The notes below the pieces were generated by a model. That model saw nothing but the letters and a program-made list of their open reading frames with translations. It was not told where the DNA came from and ran no database searches. Position numbers and translations under genes: made by a program. Positions 17,362 through 25,072 of a DNA stretch of 64,000 nucleotides are shown piece by piece; the stretch's first letter is position 1; the number at the start of each line of letters is the position of its first letter. Source of the stretch: Planotetraspora silvatica. Its GTDB lineage: Bacteria; Actinomycetota; Actinomycetes; Streptosporangiales; Streptosporangiaceae. The stretch is taken from contig NZ_BOOQ01000024.1 in the NCBI RefSeq assembly GCF_016863315.1, forward strand, positions 1 to 64,000, given 5' to 3'.

Positions 17362-19188
17362 TCATGCCCGTTCCGTCCGGAGAATCTCGGTCACCGACTG
17401 GCGGGCGCCGAACCGCGTCGTGATGGCGGTGAGCAGAGCGACCACGAGTAGCGTGCCCAGCAGGATGGCGACCAGTTGCCAGGCCGGCGGGATGGTGAGC
17501 ATCCGCTGTTGCGCCGCGGCGCGGTACAGGTAGAGGCCTGCCGGTATGCCGACGATCGCGCCCGGCAGCGCGGGGAGCAATTGCGTGGCCGCCATTGCGA
17601 CGCTGACCTGCCGGGACGTCGCGCCGAACGCCCGGGAAAGCGCCGTCATCCGCCTTGCGTCGGTGATCGTCGCCCGGGCGATGAACAGGGTGTTGACGGC
17701 GGCCACCACGATGAGCATGACGGTGATGATCGCGGTGAGCTGGCCGAGCCGGTCGGCGCGCGGGCCGGGCGCGACGGAGAGGTCCTGGCCGGCGGTGGGA
17801 AAAATCGCGACGACGCCGGTGACCGCGACCGCGATGCTCAGCGCGTTGAGCGCGCCCCGGGCCGGCCGGCGGGCGATCAGCCGTATGCCGAGCAAGAGCG
17901 GGACGGGCAGACGCGCGGAGATCGCGAGCAACCGCGCGCGGCGTCGCGGGGGGCGGGGGTGTTCGGTGAGCGCGCGCACCGTGCTGACCCGCGCGGCGCG
18001 CATAGCCGGCACGAGCGTCGCGACGATCGCGACCACCACGGCGATCGCCACCGGCGGGGCGATGGTGGCGGGGGTGAGCGCCGGCGCCCCGGGTGCGCCG
18101 ACCAGTCCGGCGCCGGCGGACGCGATCACCGGCGTGAGCAGCCGTCCTGCGATGATGCCGAGCGCGGCGGCGACCAGCGCCATGGCGAGGTGTTCGGCGA
18201 GGAGCACGGCCGCGACCAGTCGAGGTGTGCCGCCGACGGCCTTGAGCAACCCGACGCGCCTGGTCTGGTCCACTATGCGGCGGCCGGCGAGCACGGCCAT
18301 CCCGGCGATCGCCAGCATCGCGAGCAGGAGGCCGCTGACCTGCATGGCGATTTGCTCGCTCTGTACGAGGCCGGTGTCGGCGTCCTGTATGTCCTGCCAC
18401 GAGATGAAGAACGTCCCCGGCCACCTTTCGGCGAAGGTGCCCGGCCCGGTGCGCTGGGCGGCGAACGCGGGCGCCGCGGACGGATCGGCGAGCTTGAGGT
18501 TCAGATAGAAGGACAGAGGACGGGCATCGGTGGCCAGCGCCGTCGTCTCCGGGCCGGTGAGCCAGACGAGCCCGATGTCCGGGGCGCCGCCGGACGGCGG
18601 GCTCGGGAACGGCACGTCGCAGACGATGTGACAGATGTTGCTGGGGTAGGACGGCAGGCCGGCGGTGACCGCGGTTCCGGCGACCCGGTACGGCCTGCCT
18701 CCCAGGGTGACATCGTCGCCCGCGTGGACTCCGAGGTCGTCGGCGAATCCGCGTTCGATCACCACCTCGCCGTCGCGCACCCATCCGCCCTCTGCCACCA
18801 GTGGCTGATCGACGGAGGCCGGACTCGGGTCGCGGCCCTCCGCGGCGACGCCCTTCGAACGGCCGTGCGCCTCGATCGTGGTGTATGCCAGGGGATAGGG
18901 CCCCGTGTGGCCGACGACTCCGGGGGTGCTCATGAGTTCATCGACGGCGCCCGGGGGGAACGTCTGGTTGTTCCTCAGCATGAAGCTGGCGACGACGTCG
19001 GGTCCGGCCGTCGCCTGCCGGGTCTGCCGGTAGGGGTTGTCGGTCACGCCGTTCAGGGCGAGCCCGACGGACAGCGCGGTGACGGCGACACCGATCACGA
19101 GTACGACCATGACCGCGTCGAAGGGGCGCCGGCGCAGGTCACGGGCTGCGAGACGGCCGAGGAGCACGAAGCGGCCCATGCCCGTCAC
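17362..19188 (-). CDS. FtsX-type ABC transporter permease (two-repeat form)
   Basis: 608 residues with two FtsX domains: helix at about 22-45, an extracytoplasmic domain to about 270, three helices (LLLAMLAIAGMAVLAG, MALVAAALGIIAGRL, AIAVVVAIVATLVPAMRAARV), then a second set near the C-terminus ending RFGARQSVTEILRTERA. The ectodomain has a cysteine pair (SNICHIVCDV). This is the usual actinobacterial permease encoded after a LolD-type ATPase and PadR. GTG at 19188 overlaps the ATPase stop (GTGA); ATG at 19179 is possible. Confidence 0.85.
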   Translation of the reverse strand: MTGMGRFVLLGRLAARDLRRRPFDAVMVVLVIGVAVTALSVGLALNGVTDNPYRQTRQATAGPDVVASFMLRNNQTFPPGAVDELMSTPGVVGHTGPYPLAYTTIEAHGRSKGVAAEGRDPSPASVDQPLVAEGGWVRDGEVVIERGFADDLGVHAGDDVTLGGRPYRVAGTAVTAGLPSYPSNICHIVCDVPFPSPPSGGAPDIGLVWLTGPETTALATDARPLSFYLNLKLADPSAAPAFAAQRTGPGTFAERWPGTFFISWQDIQDADTGLVQSEQIAMQVSGLLLAMLAIAGMAVLAGRRIVDQTRRVGLLKAVGGTPRLVAAVLLAEHLAMALVAAALGIIAGRLLTPVIASAGAGLVGAPGAPALTPATIAPPVAIAVVVAIVATLVPAMRAARVSTVRALTEHPRPPRRRARLLAISARLPVPLLLGIRLIARRPARGALNALSIAVAVTGVVAIFPTAGQDLSVAPGPRADRLGQLTAIITVMLIVVAAVNTLFIARATITDARRMTALSRAFGATSRQVSVAMAATQLLPALPGAIVGIPAGLYLYRAAAQQRMLTIPPAWQLVAILLGTLLVVALLTAITTRFGARQSVTEILRTERA

Positions 19189-19924
19189 CCGTCCAGCCCG
19201 GCGAGGGTACCGAGGTCGCCGTGGGTGCCGCCGGTGAGGATGGTCTGGTCCACGAACGTGCCGTCGCGCATCGTGATGAGCCGGTCGGCGGTGGCCGCGA
19301 TCCGTGCGTCGTGGGTGACGATCACCAGGGTCTGCCCGGCCTGGTGGAGGTCGTCGAACAGCCGCAGCACCTCGACGGTCGCCGCGCTGTCGAGGTTGCC
19401 GGTGGGTTCGTCGGCGAGGATCACACGCGGCCGGTTGCTGAGTGCCCGGGCGATCGCCACCCGCTGACGCTGGCCGCCGGAGAGCGCGGACGGGAGGAAT
19501 CCGGCCCGGCCGGCCAGGCCGACCCGGTCGAGCAGCTCTGTGGCGTGCGCCCGGGCCGCACGGGCCGAGCGTCCGGCGAGCAGCGCTGGGACCTCCACAT
19601 TCTCCACCGCGGTCAGCTCGTCCATCAGGTGGAAGGCCTGGAAGACGAAGCCGATGGCGTCGCTTCGCAGCCGCGCCAGGGCGCGTTCGCCCATTCGGTC
19701 GATGCGCCGACCCGCGAGATGGATCTCACCGCCGGTCGGCCGGTCGAGGCCGCCGAGGATGTGCAGCAGCGTGGACTTGCCGCAGCCGCTCGGGCCCATG
19801 ATGGCGACCGTCTCACCGGCGACGACGTCGAGGTCGACGTCGTCGACGGCCCGTACCAGCCCGGCCGCCCTCCCGAACTCCTTGGTCAGGCCGCAGGCGC
19901 GCGCACCGGCATGTCGTCGATCAT
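19185..19924 (-). CDS. LolD/MacB-type ABC ATPase with apparent frameshift near the start
   Basis: Walker A GPSGCGKSTLLHIL, signature [15 protein letters not shown] and Walker [13 protein letters not shown] are intact. The conserved N-terminal strand CGLTKEFGRAAGLVRAVDD is in frame with these but has no start codon of its own. The natural start (ATG 19924-19922, overlapping the PadR stop as ATGA) reads MIDDMPVRAPAA and stops. Removing one GC from the (GC)4 run at 19897-19904 joins the two as MIDDMPVRACGLTKEFG. So the gene either carries a 2-base slip, or a sequencing error, or is read only from the internal ATG at 19799, which would remove the first strands and leave a poor protein. Confidence 0.75.
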
Positions 19925-20445
19925 GAGTCGGCCCTTCGTGTGGTCCAGTTGCGTTCGCAAGCTTCGAGCCACCGCAGATCCGCCTGGAGCCGCAACACGA
20001 GCCCCTCCAGGAGCAGGGTGGCCTGGGAGCCGTTCGGCTCGCCCATCGCCGCGCGTTGTGCGTCGCGCAATCGGCGCAGCAGTTCGCGTCGTTGCGTGTC
20101 GACCAGTGCGATCGGGTCCGCCAGCCGGGCTGCGGCGGCGGCGAAGAGCTTGAGGTGGAACTCGGTCGGGGCGAGCCCGGGCCAGTCCACTTCGGCGAGC
20201 CATTCGGCGACCCGTCGCTGGCCGGCGGGAGTCAGCGCGTACACCTTGCGGTCGGGCCGATCAGGCAGACCCTCCGCGCGCTCCCAGCCGACCAGGCCCG
20301 CCTTCTCCAGTCTCGTCAGCGTGACGTAGATCTGGCCGGCGTTCATCGATTCACCGAGCGGACCGAGAGCGTCGAGGAGCTGGGCCCGCAGTTGGTATCC
20401 GTGCGACGGCTCCTTGGCCAGCAGGGCCAGCACCACTTCCTGCAT
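19921..20445 (-). CDS. PadR family transcriptional regulator (long form)
   Basis: 174 residues. The winged helix is VVLALLAKEPSHGYQLRAQLLDAL followed by NAGQIYVTLTRLEKAGLVGWE; the wing has RKVYALTPAGQRRV. The C-terminal half is the helical dimerisation domain of the longer (Vir) PadR subfamily. ATG 20445 is used with AGGGGG upstream; GTG 20448 directly before it is an alternative. Two direct operator copies lie at 20461-20493. It heads the ATPase-permease operon and probably represses it until an inducing drug binds. Confidence 0.88.
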   Translation of the reverse strand: MQEVVLALLAKEPSHGYQLRAQLLDALGPLGESMNAGQIYVTLTRLEKAGLVGWERAEGLPDRPDRKVYALTPAGQRRVAEWLAEVDWPGLAPTEFHLKLFAAAAARLADPIALVDTQRRELLRRLRDAQRAAMGEPNGSQATLLLEGLVLRLQADLRWLEACERNWTTRRADS

Positions 20446-20459
20446 CACGCCCCCTAGGG

Positions 20460-20493
20460 GATAACGGTTATCTAAATGAATAACGGTTATCTA
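20460..20493. promoter_or_regulatory. Two tandem ATAACGGTTATCTA operators
   Basis: The 14-bp sequence ATAACGGTTATCTA occurs at 20461-20474 and 20480-20493, 19 bp apart. Each contains ATAAC-G-GTTAT, a perfect inverted repeat; the first extends to GATAAC-G-GTTATC. They lie just upstream of padR (start 20445), a natural autorepressor position. The rest of the gap to 20715 shows no gene or clear element. Confidence 0.7.
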
Positions 20494-20715
20494 CAATGAC
20501 GTCAAGAGCCGCACAGTGCGTCGCGGTGAGGCCGGGGGAGGATCAGGTCACCGGGCGCGGACGACCGCCCTGCTCACTGCGCTCGGGCCGACTCCCGCCG
20601 ATATATGGACCACCTACGCGCCGCACGTTGTTCTTTGCCTGGTGAGGGGAATCCGGGAGCGCGCCGAATCGTTACTCAGCGTAGTCGGACGTCGCCGAAC
20701 GCAACGTAGGTGGGT

Positions 20716-21864
20716 ATGAGCAGCAGCGTCTCGCAAGGCAGGATCCCGGCACACTCACCCCCCAACCACGTTGTGTGGCGCCGTTGGGCCGGTTGGCTGG
20801 CGCTCATCGTGATCGCGTACGTGATCGGCGAGTCCGCCGAGGCGGTGCTGCCGGCGGCGCATCTGCTGGCTCCACTGGTGGCGGGACTGGCCCTGGCCGC
20901 GACGGGACTGACCGCCGATCAGGTACCGGCCCGCCTCAATCGCACCTGCCAGGCCGGGCTCGGGGTGCTGATCGGCAGCTATCTCAACCCGAATACGTTG
21001 GAGCACGCCTCCAGCGCCATGCTTCCTCTGACCGTCGTCACCGTGGCGACCATCGGACTCAGCCTCCTCGCGGCCGCCGTCATGGCCCGCACCGGCCGTA
21101 TCGACCGGGCCAGCGCGACCTTGGGCATGGTCGCCGGAGGGTCGGCCGCGGTGATCTCCACCGCTCAGGACCACGACGCCGATTCGCGTACGGTCGCCTT
21201 CCTGCAGTGCCTGCGCGTCGCACTGGTCGCCGCCACCGCGCCCCTCGTGGTCCACTGGATGATCAGCCCGCAGTCGACCGCCCCCGTCACGGCCACGCCG
21301 TACACGGGCGGTGGCTGGCGCGTGGTCACGGGCGACCATCAGGGGATCGGGCTTCTGCTCCTGGCGGGTGTCGCCTTCGCCGGCGTCCTCATCGGCCGCG
21401 CCGTCCGGCTGCCCAGTCCCGCGCTGCTCGGGCCGATGCTCCTGACGGCCGCCATCACGGCCGCGGGCTTCTTGGAGGAGTTCGCCCCCACCGGCCTGCT
21501 CCGCGCGTTCCTGTTCACCATCGTCGGCCTCGACATCGGGCTGCGCTTCACCCGCCCCGCCATGGCGCACATACGCCGGTTGCTGCCACTCGCCCTGTGC
21601 TGCACCGTCGCGATCAGCATCGCGTGCGCCGGCCTGGCCTGGCTGCTGTCCGCGACGGTGCGGATCCCCCTGACAGACGCCTATCTCGCCACCACGCCCG
21701 GCGGAATCAACGCCGTCTTGACCACGGCCGTCGCCACCCACGCCGACGTGTCCCTCATCTCCAGCGTGCAGAGCGTGCGGCTGTTCATCATGGTCCTGCT
21801 GGCACCCTTGGTCATTCGACTCTTCACGCCGAGGCCGAGGCCGGTCGGTCCCGGCAGCGGGTAG
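20716..21864 (+). CDS. AbrB-type membrane protein (ammonia monooxygenase-like family)
   Basis: 382 residues with about ten hydrophobic helices in two similar halves, each starting with a GL/GA-type loop (MVAGGSAAVISTAQDHD in the first, TPGGINAVLTTAVA in the second). This is the AbrB duplication architecture (PF05145), membrane proteins of uncertain role; they are not the AbrB DNA-binding regulators. The loop Gly-Gly motifs and the length fit. ATG 20716 chosen over GTG 20710. Monocistronic between PadR and uppP. Confidence 0.75.
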   Translation: MSSSVSQGRIPAHSPPNHVVWRRWAGWLALIVIAYVIGESAEAVLPAAHLLAPLVAGLALAATGLTADQVPARLNRTCQAGLGVLIGSYLNPNTLEHASSAMLPLTVVTVATIGLSLLAAAVMARTGRIDRASATLGMVAGGSAAVISTAQDHDADSRTVAFLQCLRVALVAATAPLVVHWMISPQSTAPVTATPYTGGGWRVVTGDHQGIGLLLLAGVAFAGVLIGRAVRLPSPALLGPMLLTAAITAAGFLEEFAPTGLLRAFLFTIVGLDIGLRFTRPAMAHIRRLLPLALCCTVAISIACAGLAWLLSATVRIPLTDAYLATTPGGINAVLTTAVATHADVSLISSVQSVRLFIMVLLAPLVIRLFTPRPRPVGPGSG

Positions 21865-21924
21865 ACGTGGGCAGACCCGTCTCACGAACGTGGTCGCCGA
21901 CGGTCGCTCCGTCGGACGTCAGAG

Positions 21925-22875
21925 CTAGCGGGTGGCCAGCCAGGCGAAGCTCGCCACTCCGGCGGCGGTGCAGTAGACCGCGAACGGGATCAGGGTCCGG
22001 GTCTGGAAGTACCTGGTGAGGAACCGTACGGCGAGGTACGCGCAGACGAACGACGCGGCGCTCCCCGCGAGGACCTGGCCGTGGATGCCGTCGCCGAGCG
22101 GGCCGAACAGGTCGGGCAGTTTCAGCACGCCCGCGGCGAGGATGACCGGCGTGGCGAGGAGGAAGGAGAAACGGGCGGCGTCGTCGTGGTCGAGTCCGCG
22201 GAACAGCCCGGCCGCCATGGTCGCTCCCGATCGGCTGATGCCGGGCAGCAGTGCGAGGACCTGTGCGGTGCCGATGAGCGTGGTGTCGCGCCAGGACCGC
22301 GTGGTGATGCGTCGATCACTGGCCAGATCCGTGGTGCCGCGGTCTCCGGTCGTCGCCGTATCGTCCGGCGTCCCGCCGATCATGGGGGGTGTCGTCGCGT
22401 GCCGGGTGTCGAGCGCCCGCCGGCGCAACAATTCCGCGCCGTAGAGGATCACGCCGTTGAGGGCCAGGAAGAGCGCCGCGGGAAGGGGGCGGCCGAGGAC
22501 GGTCCTGAAGGTGTGCTCCAGGAGCAGGCCGGTGATTCCTACGGGAATCGTGGCAATGATGATCATCCAGGCCAGGCGTTCGTCCGCTGTGGCGACGCGC
22601 CTGTGGCGTACCGACGTCACGAATCCGGTGACGATCCTGAGCCAGTCGCGCCAGAAGAACACCATGAGCGCGAGCGCCGTCGCCACGTGCAGCCCCACGA
22701 TGAAGGCCAGGTACGGCGACTCCTGTGTGGAGACGCTGAGATCGTCGGCCCAGCGACCCCCGACCAGCGCCGGCAGGAGCACGCTGTGTCCCAGGCTGGA
22801 GACGGGGAACAGTTCGGTGACGCCCTGGAGCGCGCCGACGACGAGAGCCTCCACGTACGAGAGATGTCCGCTCAT
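21925..22875 (-). CDS. uppP: Undecaprenyl-diphosphate phosphatase
   Basis: 316 residues. UppP converts undecaprenyl diphosphate to the monophosphate lipid carrier at the outer membrane face. Both active-site boxes are present: GVTELFPVSSLGHSVLLPAL (with catalytic Glu and Ser) near residue 20 and PGISRSGATM (Arg) near 205. About eight helices. A hydrophilic insertion at about 155-190 (TRHATTPPMIGG...DLASDRR) makes it longer than the usual 270 residues. ATG 22875 overlaps the DedA stop (ATGA), so the two proteins are made together. Overproduction gives bacitracin resistance in other bacteria. Confidence 0.92.
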   Translation of the reverse strand: MSGHLSYVEALVVGALQGVTELFPVSSLGHSVLLPALVGGRWADDLSVSTQESPYLAFIVGLHVATALALMVFFWRDWLRIVTGFVTSVRHRRVATADERLAWMIIIATIPVGITGLLLEHTFRTVLGRPLPAALFLALNGVILYGAELLRRRALDTRHATTPPMIGGTPDDTATTGDRGTTDLASDRRITTRSWRDTTLIGTAQVLALLPGISRSGATMAAGLFRGLDHDDAARFSFLLATPVILAAGVLKLPDLFGPLGDGIHGQVLAGSAASFVCAYLAVRFLTRYFQTRTLIPFAVYCTAAGVASFAWLATR

Positions 22876-23591
22876 CGGTGTCCTCCGCCGACGGCGCCGG
22901 GCTCGGTCCCTTCGGCGGCGCGACGGCCGCGCCGGTGTCGCACCACTTCGACCAGCAGCGGCATGAGTGAGATCAACACGATCAATGCGATGACGGGCAG
23001 AAGGTACCGGTCGATGTTCTGCGCGCCCACGGCGTCACGGAGTGTGCCGGCTGCCAGGTAGCCGACGAGAAGGATGGCGTCGGTCCACAACAGGCCGCCG
23101 AGGATGTTCCATCGGAGGAAGCGCCCGAAGGGCATCTGAAGGATCCCGGCGACGGGATTGAGGAGCGTCCGTACGACGGGGACGAAGCGGGCGAGCACCA
23201 CCGCTTTGGCGGGGCCGTACCGGTCGAAGTAGGCCTCGGCCCGGGCCACGTGGGCGGACTTGAACAGGCGCGAATCCGGCTTGGCGAACAACCGGCGGCC
23301 GAAGCGCGCGCCGAGGTGATGGCCGAGTTGAGCGCCGATGATGGCGGCAAGGGGCGCGACCAGGAGCAACAGCGGCAGGCTGAGCCGTACGCCGACGATG
23401 TCCCGTGCCACGGGGGAGGCGGCGATCCCGGCGAGGAACAGCAACGAGTCGCCCGGCAGGAAGAAGCCGACGAGCAGACCGGTCTCGGCGAACAACGTCG
23501 CCGCCACGCCCACCACGCCGAAGGCCTGCAGCAGCGATTTGGGATCGAGGAGGTTGACGGCGCCGAGGGCCGTGGACGTGGCCGCGCTCAC
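22872..23591 (-). CDS. DedA family membrane protein (candidate undecaprenyl-phosphate transporter)
   Basis: 239 residues. DedA features: ETGLLVGFFLPGDSLLFLAG in the first third, HHLGARFGRRLF, then the conserved FDRYGPAKAVVLARFVPVVRTLLNPVAG with essential Arg residues, and WTDAILLVGYLAAGT. DedA proteins such as UptA return undecaprenyl phosphate across the membrane, the step after UppP. GTG 23591 has no Shine-Dalgarno; its GTGA overlaps the stop of an 18-codon upstream ORF that has a good one, so its translation is probably coupled. BlaI-type boxes lie upstream. Confidence 0.85.
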   Translation of the reverse strand: MSAATSTALGAVNLLDPKSLLQAFGVVGVAATLFAETGLLVGFFLPGDSLLFLAGIAASPVARDIVGVRLSLPLLLLVAPLAAIIGAQLGHHLGARFGRRLFAKPDSRLFKSAHVARAEAYFDRYGPAKAVVLARFVPVVRTLLNPVAGILQMPFGRFLRWNILGGLLWTDAILLVGYLAAGTLRDAVGAQNIDRYLLPVIALIVLISLMPLLVEVVRHRRGRRAAEGTEPGAVGGGHR

Positions 23592-23644
23592 GCGGATCGC
23601 ACCGCCGTGGCACGGGATCGACACCGTCCGAGGAGAAGCCTCAC
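23588..23644 (-). CDS. Short upstream ORF (18 codons) coupled to dedA
   Basis: GTG 23644 opens MRLLLGRCRSRATAVRSA, stopping at TGA 23590-23588, which overlaps the dedA GTG. AAGGAG lies six bases before its start, whereas dedA has no Shine-Dalgarno of its own. The peptide is short and Arg-rich with one Cys. It is either a translation-coupling leader or an attenuator sensing ribosome stalling. It is not similar enough to known cysteine-attenuator leaders for a name. Confidence 0.5.
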   Translation of the reverse strand: MRLLLGRCRSRATAVRSA

Positions 23645-23696
23645 CGTGATCTCCTTCCATGCATACGGCTGTTTGCCCAGCTGAGTACGGTATGAC

Positions 23697-23735
23697 CCTA
23701 CACGGTGTAGGAAGTGCGTTCCTACGCGTTGTAGG
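23697..23735. promoter_or_regulatory. Two BlaI-type boxes between dedA/uppP and blaI
   Basis: CCTACAC-G-GTGTAGG (23697-23711) is a perfect 15-bp palindrome. CCTACGC-G-TTGTAGG (23721-23735) is a near match 24 bp away. Both resemble the TACA/TGTA boxes of BlaI/MecI repressors. On the minus strand TACCGT (23692-23687) could be a -10 for the uppP side, placing the first box over its promoter. A weaker TAC-GGT-GTA lies at 23776-23784 near blaI. Confidence 0.7.
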
Positions 23736-23804
23736 AGCGATGTCGCCGGGCGAGCGCTCCCGCGACTCCGGCGGGTACGGTGTAGACCGACGAATCGAGG
23801 TGAG

Positions 23805-24185
23805 ATGGCACGCAGGGACGCGGCCCGGTCGAGACGGTCGGCGGGTCAGCTGGAAGGCGAGATCCTGAGTGCCCTGTGGGCGGCCGACGGGCCGATGACC
23901 GCGATCGAGGTCCAGGCGGCCGTCGGGGGCGATCTGGCCTACAACACGGTCCACACGATCCTCACTCGCCTTCACGGCAAGGGACAGGTTCACCGGCTGG
24001 GTCCGGCGGGCCGCTCGACGTACCGGCCGGTGAAGGGGGCCGCGGAGGCGGCGGCCGAGCAGATGCGGGCCGTTCTGGACACTGGCGCCGACCGCAACGA
24101 GATCCTGATGCGCTTCGTCACCACGCTCGACGCGGCCGACGAAGCCGCTCTCCGCGCCGCGCTGGGCGACGAGGGCTCGCCGTGA
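23805..24185 (+). CDS. BlaI/MecI family repressor
   Basis: 126 residues, the normal length. A winged helix begins SAGQLEGEILSALWAADGPMTAIEVQAAV, with recognition helix YNTVHTILTRLHGKGQVHR and wing RSTYRPVKGA. The helical C-terminal dimer domain is short. Start ATG 23805 with GAGGTGAG directly upstream. BlaI repressors bind TACA/TGTA palindromes and leave them when proteolysed after signal from an M56 partner, here encoded immediately downstream with a 4-bp overlap. Targets are likely itself, the uppP operon and the two-component genes at 25073-27048. Confidence 0.9.
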   Translation: MARRDAARSRRSAGQLEGEILSALWAADGPMTAIEVQAAVGGDLAYNTVHTILTRLHGKGQVHRLGPAGRSTYRPVKGAAEAAAEQMRAVLDTGADRNEILMRFVTTLDAADEAALRAALGDEGSP

Positions 24186-25066
24186 CCGTCGCCGTCTACC
24201 TGCCCCTGCTGGTCAGCTTCGTGCTGGCGATGTCCGCGCGGCCGGTCGCGAAGGTGCTGCCGCCGCGGGCCGGTCTGTGGACGTTGACGGCGGCGTCGAT
24301 GATCGCGGGGGCGGGGACCGTCTGGACGTCTCTTCTGCTCGGGTCGCTGCTCGTCGACGACATTCCGGCACTCGACGCCGCGGAGCGGCTGGTGCCGATC
24401 GACGACACGGTGTCCCTGGCGGCCGCGGTGCTCCTCGCGGTGGGCGCGGTGCGTTCGTTTCTGGCCGTGCGCCGGCTGCTCCAGGCCCGGCGGCGCCTGC
24501 GCCGGCTCAGCGCGATGCCGGGCGGGGACTTTCTCGTGGTGGCCGATCCGAGACCGGACGCCTTCGCCGTTCCGTCGCGCACCGGCGGCGGGCGCGTCGT
24601 CGTCACTGAGGGCATGCTCCGCGCGCTCGACGCCGGACAGCGGCGGGCGCTGATCGCCCATGAACGGGCGCATCTGAGGGCGCGGCATTCCGTCGCGTTG
24701 TCGCTGGGCGAGCTCGCCGCGGCGATGAATCCCCTGCTTGTTCCCGTACGCCGAGCCATCGGCTTCCTGTGCGAGCGGGACGCGGACGAGGACGCCGTCG
24801 CCGTGGCGGGCAGCCGCCGCCTCGTCGCCGAAGCTCTGGCGGTCGCTGCCCTGGCCAGATCGACCTCCGCGGTCGCCTCTCCCTTGGCGCCGGGCTTCCA
24901 CCAGGTCAGTGTGGCCGACCGGGTCTCCGCGCTCCTGGCCCCCGAGCCGGTCACCCGCGGTTGGCATCTGTGGGCCGTCGCGGCGATGACCCTGCTGGCG
25001 GTGGGGGCGTCGTTCGACGCCACACGGGACTTCGCGTCGATCGTCGTGATGCTCGTGATGCACTGA
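24182..25066 (+). CDS. M56 family metallopeptidase (BlaR1-like, no penicillin-binding sensor domain)
   Basis: 294 residues. Three hydrophobic segments precede the zinc motif HERAH at about residue 160 within LIAHERAHLRARHS, and a Glu-rich third-ligand region follows (CERDADEDAVAVAG). One terminal helix ends the protein. Unlike staphylococcal BlaR1 there is no extracellular penicillin-binding domain, so the signal must be sensed by membrane helices or a partner, as in mycobacterial BlaR homologues. GTG 24182 overlaps blaI (GTGA). The role is to inactivate BlaI proteolytically. It ends 6 bp before the convergent kinase. Confidence 0.88.
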   Translation: MTVAVYLPLLVSFVLAMSARPVAKVLPPRAGLWTLTAASMIAGAGTVWTSLLLGSLLVDDIPALDAAERLVPIDDTVSLAAAVLLAVGAVRSFLAVRRLLQARRRLRRLSAMPGGDFLVVADPRPDAFAVPSRTGGGRVVVTEGMLRALDAGQRRALIAHERAHLRARHSVALSLGELAAAMNPLLVPVRRAIGFLCERDADEDAVAVAGSRRLVAEALAVAALARSTSAVASPLAPGFHQVSVADRVSALLAPEPVTRGWHLWAVAAMTLLAVGASFDATRDFASIVVMLVMH

Positions 25067-25072
25067 GCGTGC

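Noticed and set aside
20451-20460. CCCCTAGGGG palindrome as a member of the TCCCCC-N4-GGGGGA set
   Set aside because: The centre has only two bases and it overlaps the padR ribosome-binding region; probably just the G-rich Shine-Dalgarno.
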